Shown: positions 56,775 through 64,000 of the stretch, one piece after another
How the letters are laid out: each line of letters opens with the position of its first letter
Position numbering within the stretch: the stretch's first letter is position 1
From: Aurelia coerulea
Lineage: Eukaryota > Cnidaria > Scyphozoa > Semaeostomeae > Ulmaridae
NCBI GenBank assembly: GCA_039566865.1
Contig: CM076949.1
Coordinates: 24,776,501-24,840,500 of the forward strand
Direction: 5' to 3'
DNA: 64,000 bases
Program-made: the position numbers and the translations under genes
The notes under the pieces: model-generated
Database searches by the model: none
Seen by the model: the letters and a program-made list of their open reading frames with translations, nothing else
What the model was told of the DNA's origin: nothing

Positions 56775-59125
56775 CTGAATAACAAAGGGAGAAAATGAAT
56801 AAACGCAAAGTGAAGTTTCGTCAGAAACAACGTTTAGTTTTAATACAGCAGTCAAACCAACTTTATGTGAACCGGGTCAAATTTCAACCAATCAAATGTA
56901 TTCAGTTTTTTGGATTGACCAATCAGGAGGCCGTATCCAATAACCTGGTGCAATGGCGAGTAGATCATTGGCAGCCATTTACCAGATATGCATAGGCCAA
57001 TTACAAGAACAAACCGCTCTCCCTAGTCTTCTTTTAAATTGTTGAAATGGTCTATTGCTGGAACCACGGTTTGTTGTCAATCTCACTGCTATGCTGGACA
57101 AATTGTAGTGGACTAAAGAGTTTCCTGGCTTATGTCACATCACAAATGACAAACGGTGTGGAATTTCGCAATAAAAAGCAATCGCCTCAAAATTCAATTA
57201 CCAAAATAAAATTCAATTTTCACAGGAATCGCGCTTTCTTTGACGCAATAGGACTGGCATGCGTCAAAAATGCTGTCCATTCACACCTTACTGCAAAGTA
57301 TGTCCTTCCTACAGCGATTAGTGACCAGGAAGCTCGGTTCTTTTATTGCTCAATATGGTATGCATTTCTCTCACAGTAGGAGCAACGTGAGTAGTATTTA
57401 TCTCAATTTGTTTTGGAGACATTTTAGGCCACAATGATGATAAGCGTCTCCTTCTTCAAATCGTGTCACAAATTTTACTCAAAACAACGATCCTCTGTCA
57501 GCAGTAAAGTCGAGTAAATGTCTCAATTGAATTTTTTAAGAAAATAAAATAATACTGAAAATTTCTGAAAATATTCTTATTTGTGTTACTCTGAAACTTA
57601 GAAACCTGTTGCAAGTGAAATACACTCATTTCCTTTCATAAGAAACTTAACTCTAATCATTGTGGTGGGGTTTCTTAATCAACCTCTGCTCGTTTTGGTA
57701 GAGTTTCTAATTCTAATGAAAAAGTCGGAAAAAATGCTCTGGATTTTCTTGACAAAACGAAAGAGTCACCGTACTTTGTATGACAGCATTCAAAGTATCT
57801 AGTATTTCTTGGTGAATCAGAACTTCTGTTTTCTTATCAAGAATATAAAAGCGAATTTCCAAAACCATTGAACAGCAACAAAAATTCTCCAAATCAAAGA
57901 ATTGACCAAACAAGATGGAATTGCAATAGGAACGAGGGGCATTTCACTCCCAAAAAATCTCGTACACCTCCAGCAAAATCCTTTTGCTTTCAAGAAAAAT
58001 CTGTCAAAAATCCGTCAAAAATCCTTTTTTCTGAAAAAATCTCGTACGCTATTTCAAATGAGTGAAAACCCTCGATCAAGAAAACGTTCTGAAACTTAAA
58101 GTAGATGTAATTGTAATTTCGGATATCCTTCTTAACTTTCAAGCAAAATTAGTTTTATGAAGAAAGGAAAGCTTCAAAATGCAGAAAGAAATAAATAAAA
58201 TAATAAGGATGAAACTGTATTACTTTTGAAAAGATGTCATTTTTACGGGCTTTACAGGATAATGAAGATATTGTATTTTGCAAAACATATATTGTAGAAT
58301 TGTAGCTATTACATTACAAACTGTAATGTTTGACTAATCCTTCGCGTCTCTTGTAGTGGGCCTAACAAACCAATAAATTCATTATCTAAACAACGTTATG
58401 ACTCTTGCTTAATATAAAGGGATACCGCATGTTTGCCCTTTGGCACTAAAGAGTTTGATATTTTCTCAGGGTATTTCTTGTGGATTGTGCGATCGTACAA
58501 GATGTAACAGGGGGAGACATTTCACTCAAAAAGCCATGGGAAGTATGAATTAAAAGAGATAGCACGAGTCCTACACCTTGGATGGAACTTGGAAGATGAC
58601 AAATCTGGTAATAAATATTGATACTACGAGAAGCGACAAAAATAGTGACTTTTTCTCTTTTTTTGGAGCCATTTAGCAAACCCGTCTTCGACTTTTATCA
58701 TCCACTGAAAACAACGTGAAAAGGGCAATTCAGTGATGGGGAAAATGGGTATTACTGTTGGGATATTGGAGGGGCTGGTGGGAGGTTTCCCCACCATGGT
58801 CTGTGCAAGAGAATATACCAAAGTATTAGCACAATTTAGGCCTTTACTTTTTTACTCTTACTTGGAGGGTTATCATACACGGAGAAGAGGCTAACTGAAA
58901 TGGAGGCACACTAAAATTGAGAGTGATCGGAGAGGAGGTTGATTAGAAGCTCCTATTAGAAAAAAAGGAAATTAACAATCGGGAGACGAACGAGTGAAAC
59001 AAGTTTATTAGAAGAGAAAGGCATCCGTTGGAAAAGGCAGCACCAAGAGCTGTTTATAAGCTTATCGCATGAGAGGAATGGGTGCGTTTGACACCCAAGG
59101 TTGGATTTACTACACGTCTTTTTTT
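56775..59125. other. Upstream flank of the membrane-protein exon
   Basis: This stretch should contain the first intron and perhaps the first exon of the membrane-protein gene. CCAATCAAATG, GACCAATCAGG and GGCCAATTACAAG (56888-57006) are CCAAT-box-like words. A minus-strand frame at 57713-57913 is open but has no recognised domain. Except for the repeat at 57935-58075, nothing else can be assigned. Confidence 0.35.
57935..58075. repeat. GAGGG..CCCTC repeat related to 26870-27011
   Basis: The ends GAGGGGCATTTCACTC and GAGTGAAAACCCTC are inverted. Inside, AAAATCTCGTACACCT, AAAATCCTTTTG and AAAAATCTCGTACGC match words of the 26870 element in reverse. Confidence 0.5.
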
Positions 59126-59525
59126 ATAAGAAACTTGGATCAGCACTTAGTACTAAAAGTCTCTTAATTTCGCATGAAAATTTCGGTGTTTTAGCAGTAA
59201 AAGTTTCTTAATTAGTTTCTTATTTTTGGGCCTAAAATTGCGGTATTGTTCGAAGTTGAGCCTTCTTCTCGAGAAAGGGCTTCCATTTTGTATTGACATT
59301 GTCATCAAGAAGAAGCCATGCACATCAAGGCAAAAATTTACCAATTTTGCAGTTAAAAGTCAAGAAAAGACGAATGTACCTTTGTTAGAGAGACATAGAA
59401 TAAGAGAGACCTACAGAAATAAAGTTTTAGAATTCCTTAACTGTTATTGAGCGTAGTACTAGAGTTTCTTAAATTTTTGGTCATCGTAGTACTAGTTTCT
59501 TATAAACCATAGTTTCTTATAAAAA
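59126..59525. mobile_element. AAGAAACT-family MITE, copy d
   Basis: TTATAAGAAACTTGGATCAGC to GTAGTACTAGTTTCTTATAAACC. This is the most complete copy and shows both ends. It abuts the GATTACAAAGT-ended element copy B. Confidence 0.75.
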
Positions 59526-60545
59526 CATAAGATCCTTTTGGATGATTACAAAGTATGACCTGAGCTAAGCAAGCATAAGAAAACTGAATATTGATTTCTC
59601 CATAAGCCCAAATGATCATTGATGCTGCTACAGTCAGAGAGATGAGTGTTGCTGCTAAAGTTGCCTTCAATAGAAAATCAAGCGCCTTGTATAAGGACAA
59701 GAATCGTTTGAAAGCAATATTTTGATCTTTATGTCAAACGAGGATGATACGCAAAAAATCAAAAGTCATTACCCCCAGTTTGCTTAGTTCGTGCATGAAA
59801 CTATTGGTGCATCTGTCTCAAATTAGATGTCATGTGAGATTCACGATAACGCAAAATTGCTTATACGGAACCCTGCAGAATGTATCTATTCGCGGGCTTC
59901 TAATTTGAGGCAAGCAGTCACGAAGATAACCTCTGTGCAGAATCATATGCATGGAGATCTTTTGGTTCAGTGTGACCACGTGCCTTCCCCCAGTCAATGC
60001 GCCATTGTTTGCTGTAATTCTGCACCTTTCCTCTCAACTTCACCTGCGACGTTTGCATCTGTAGCTGTGTAGGAGGGGGGTCCTTCTACCTTCGGTGATG
60101 CTGCGAATGCTAGCCTCTGTGCAGGCCGCCGGTTACATCATCCTCTAAACTTGACTTATTTGTATAATGAATACCATCAATAAGTGGCTAATGATGCGTT
60201 CGTTCTAGAAAACGATTGTTTCAACATAATTAAGCTGCTAATGAAGTCAAGAACGTGCCGATTCTGGGTAAATTTGTTGTTGTGCCAGGGTAAACATCGT
60301 GGTGATTTATCCATCTTATGGTGTCAAATCTGTCTAACATGAAATAAGCCGACGTCAAATGTTGCTATAGGATCGCGGGAAACTTCTGTCTTGTATGCGC
60401 TTTCTGTGCGCTTTCTTTATTTCAGTGCCAATTAGCAGAGATAAAACGTTAATCAATTGCTTTAACGAGCGTGACGGACTTTCTTTCTTTCTTTCTTCCT
60501 GACCTGGAGCCCCCTCTTAGATTACAAAGTACTTTGTAATCAAAA
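59525..60545. mobile_element. GATTACAAAGT-ended element, copy B (inverted)
   Basis: It runs from AACATAAGATCCTTTTGGATGATTACAAAG to TTAGATTACAAAGTACTTTGTAATC. It is collinear with the reverse complement of 39351-40269 but has about 100 extra bases at about 59695-59815. The palindromic end TTACAAAGTACTTTGTAA is intact here. Confidence 0.75.
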
Positions 60546-60721
60546 ACGTGTGTTTGAGTTCCAAGTTCGGTTTCTTGAATTGAAACTGTGGATTCGGGTA
60601 GTAAATGTAACCAACAACAGGCTGTTTAGGACTCAAGCGATAGCATGTTTAGCAATGATGCCAGGATGCTGTTAAAACCACATTAACAGCACGGGATAAA
60701 CAAATGTTGACGCTAAGCCGC

Positions 60722-61045
60722 GCCCGGGGGGGGCACTTCACATATTTTGGGTACGGGGACGTGCCATCGGGAAGGGTATCGATTTTCGCGATTTTGGTAT
60801 AAGGAACGGTATCGATTTTCACGATTTTGGTATAAGGAACGGTATCGATTTTCGCGATTTTGGTTTAAGGAACGATTTTGGTATACTTTTTCGGAAAATT
60901 GGTATAAGGTCGGGTATACTTTTTCGCAAAATTGGTATAAAGTCGGGTATACTTTTTCGCAAAATTGGTATAAGGAACGGGTATGTTTTTGAAGCTTCGA
61001 TGGCACGTCCCCGACCGAAACCTGGTCAAGTAACCCCCCCGGGAA
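60722..61045. mobile_element. CCCGGGGG-family element with internal tandem units, complete
   Basis: It is bounded by CCCGGGGGGGGCACTTCACAT and GTAACCCCCCCGGG, with GGGGACGTGCCATCG and its complement next inside. Then come seven units of the TCGATTTTCGCGATTTTGGTATAAGGAACGG type. It is the reverse complement of 20990-21275 but retains the second outer end (GACCGAAACCTGGTCAAG) that the other copy has lost. Confidence 0.8.
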
Positions 61046-64000
61046 GCCGCGCCCAGACGTAACACAGAGCCCCAGGATTAGGAAAACAACAAACAAAGCC
61101 GTTACTATAAATTGATTTTTTTGACGTAATGGAAAGCCAATGAATAAGAGAAACCACATCTAAACCTTAGCTGTTTGTGCAACGATCGATTCCATACTGT
61201 TTAAAATAAGATTGTCATGTGTGGTAAAACTAACATGCAATAGAGCGTGTTTCAAAAGTGTGATGAGAAGGAGGGTGCTTTGCTAATGACGGGGGTTCGT
61301 GTATGATTTCTTGCCTACCTCAAAACTTTTGGATGGAGGCATGGCGAAATCTGTGTGAGGCGAAATTTGCCTGAGGCATACTGGTCTACTCTAGAAAAAA
61401 GAAATTGCATTAAGATGTCTTGCTGAGATGGATTGAAAGCGAAAATGCGCAAATGGCCTCAACATTTTGCCGATTCCGTTTTAAATCAATAGAGAATGAA
61501 AGGCCGATCAAAATGGTTTGTGGAACAAGCTTGCGATTATCATATCCTGCATTTGTTTCCTTCAAACTTCATGGTTTCAGAGTCTCCTTAGTTTTTTGAT
61601 AACCATTTCTCAAATAAAGGAGAATGATTTGACGAAGCAGCTGCGTGCTTGTTGCGAAGTTTTTGGCGCGAACTAACCTCGCCCCAGTCCCCTATATTGG
61701 CAAGGCAATGCCCAGCAACGAGCAAGGTCATCTTTCAGGACCAATGAATTGGGGAATTGTGTGAAGGCTGCCAAAGTTATATGGATCAAGCCTTTTACGG
61801 AATATTCAAGCATGCTTCAAGCCTACGTCCGGTGGACAATGAAGTAGGCCCTGTTTTGCTGAAACGGCAGTCAAATTTTCGTGCTATAAACATATGTCAT
61901 GCAAAAGAATCATTTAATTCAAAATGCTAGATCAACAATAAACCCCAGCATCAAGTGGTCTGCTTAAAATAGATGCAAAGAATACGATAAACAAAGGAAA
62001 CGTGAATCGGAAGTTTGCGGAAACTCTTGAGGTAGATTTGACAAAATGGCGAATTCATCCCAGAGATGTTCGCAATAATGCGAGGAATCTTTGACGGATT
62101 TTGCAAGGAGGATTAGAATGTTGCGCGGAAGTTTTCAAGATTTACTTTCGCTCTCAAAAATGATAAGACTGAACAAACCGACAATGTTTTATTACGCTAA
62201 TGCTAACTTTTTCTTGTGTTTGATGCCGTTCTGTCACGCGAGGGGATTTCTCGTTAGATTCACTAGCCTGTTTCCGCTTCGTTTTATAACTATGGTTTTA
62301 TTGAGCTGAATTGGCAGCTCTTTAACGGAATCATGGCAAAGGCAATGAACGGGCCTAACTATGTCAATAAGATTTCTGAGAAGAGAAATCGCACAATCTG
62401 ACTGGCCTTTCTAGTTAGGCTAAGCAACTTAGCTCAAGAAGCTGTGCGTGTGCTGCAACGGAAAGAAATTAGTGCCTGAAAGCTACGTTTCTTGCCTCAT
62501 AAGTCATGGCAGACATCATGTCAAATGTCATACTATCTGTTCGTTTTCAGACTTTAGAATCCTAAAATGTTTCTGGTGTCAGTGGCTTTGGGTTAAATTC
62601 ACAAAAATTTAGGCCCTTTTAACAAACAAAGCTGAAACAAGGAATTCAGGTAATAAGTCTTTCTCATCATTACGTCATCCAACTTTCGATCTCGTCATCT
62701 CCTGATTCTGCTAGAAATGTTCATTCATTCGAAAGAATTTTACTTCCAGGAAATCTTTGATTGCCCCAGGGTGCCAATACGGTATGTGCACCTTACTTAC
62801 AATTGACGAGCGCATCACATGGCATGGGGCCCATGGGGCGTAAGCTCATTACATACTTGTGTAAATTGTGTACGAGGACTGATTTATTTAGCTCATCTTG
62901 TTTACCCGATTCTTGTTTTCTCAATCTTATTGACATGCATCTTGTTTACTTAAACCTAAAATTTCCTGTCCTGAAGATCTTTATTTTTACTGAGCTGTGT
63001 TTTGCTTGGAAATCACACTGCCATGTGATAGGTCGCTGACCACAACCTTATTGCCTCCAAAACTGACCAATCAAATCACATAAATCGAAATTAGTTTCAA
63101 CAGCAAATTTACAATACCATAAATATAAATCTTTAAAGTCCTCGCGCAGCATCAGCATTTTAGTGTTGATTAACAGAATCAGCTGATCGTGATTTGACGA
63201 ATCATCTGACACTGGTCACAAAAACTGCCAATAGGAAATAAAAGAGGAGAAATGAGAATAGAAACTAAGCTATTTTTAGTCTAAAAAGCTGACAGCATTT
63301 GATATTTACCATGCAGACGCGGATGAGGGCATTGCCTCTGAAACCGAAAATATTAAAAAATGGCATTCTCTTTTCTTTCCAAATCGACTCACATCACATT
63401 AAGGTGCACGCCCTTATAAGATTTTGCTTCCTGTCTATGCAAGGTAAATACTGCCATCAGAATTTTCGGTAAATACTGTTATTTGATACTATTTAGAAAA
63501 AATTTAAGAGTCAATGAAGTAAACAGGAAGAAGAAGGTTGTGTTATTTTCATCAGTACCAGTTGCTTTACGCAAGTAATGTTGATTTCCACTGAGGCGAC
63601 AGTGCTTGAAACAGTGTTAGAAACTAATTTGTTTTTCCAAAAATGAGCTATAAATCACCGTTATGCTCTGAGATGGAAAATAGTTGTTTGGCAGGGATGG
63701 ATAGCTGTGTAATTCATCTACACGTGCGAATTTTCAGTATTGGGACACATTTGGCCACATTAGCGTTTTCCTGGGAGGACGTCACACCCGCTCTCGCCCC
63801 AGACTTCAAACTGGCCAAAAAAGCCCGGCCATGGAACCAAAGATTGTCCAAAATCGCAACTTTGGAGGGGCACAAGGCACAACTCAGGACCTAGGCATCG
63901 ACTCAGGACCTAGGCATCGGAAATCAATTCTGTTTTCGGTTTTCATGTCAGCCCAACATCTGCTATCACATTAAATAATACAAATTGTTGGCTGGATGTG
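61046..64000. other. Unassigned right end of the window
   Basis: Several short frames exist (for example 62091-62309 and 63643-63894 on the plus strand), but none shows a recognisable domain, splice structure or homology signal. A copy of the 126-bp repeat unit lies at about 63195-63260. No RNA gene was recognised. Confidence 0.35.

Noticed and set aside
56775..56808. Start of the membrane protein at 56808
   Set aside because: That codon is TTG, and the segment is the pyrimidine tract and AG of a splice acceptor, so the exon was begun at 56774.

Overview
This is nuclear DNA of an intron-rich animal. Exons are short with GT..AG borders, the introns hold many small transposons, and the base composition is AT-rich. 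I infer an anthozoan cnidarian, possibly a coral, from the proteins and the style of short inverted-repeat elements. That assignment is not proven by the sequence.

Four protein-coding genes can be supported. (1) FN3K, fructosamine/ketosamine-3-kinase, minus strand, 15222 to 5838. All 8 exons join in phase to give 317 aa. (2) A PPM1D (Wip1)-type PP2C phosphatase, plus strand, 17813 to 25640, 5 exons, 470 aa. It is divergent from FN3K across about 2.6 kb of repeats. (3) A large minus-strand gene, 52618 to 30503, 18 exons, about 886 aa. It joins a degenerate Nudix-like N-terminus, a lysine-rich linker, a pair of EF-hands and a complete PPP-family Ser/Thr phosphatase domain. This architecture is the main finding. 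(4) A minus-strand last exon, 56774 to 54115, encoding about 885 aa of an unrecognised single-pass membrane protein with a long basic, serine-rich, glutamine-rich tail. Its first exon or exons are not located.

Layout: 1-5.8 kb is repeats only; 5.8-15.2 kb is FN3K, whose introns carry terminal-inverted-repeat (TIR) elements, a SINE, a LINE 3' end and a 236-bp hairpin; 15.2-17.8 kb is nested repeats; 17.8-25.6 kb is PPM1D; 25.6-30.3 kb is a convergent spacer; 30.3-52.6 kb is the Nudix-like/EF-hand/PPP gene; 54.1-56.8 kb is the membrane-protein exon; 56.8-64 kb is repeats and unassigned DNA.

The four genes do not form an obvious pathway. Two are phosphatases from unrelated superfamilies (PPM and PPP). 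The repeats are informative in their own right. They include TA-flanked mariner-type MITEs, elements with 9-bp target duplications (one of which starts inside a splice-donor sequence), a Dong/R4-like retrotransposon remnant between two TAA microsatellites, and a 115-bp-stem hairpin whose only three mismatches are all G.U pairs in a plus-strand transcript.
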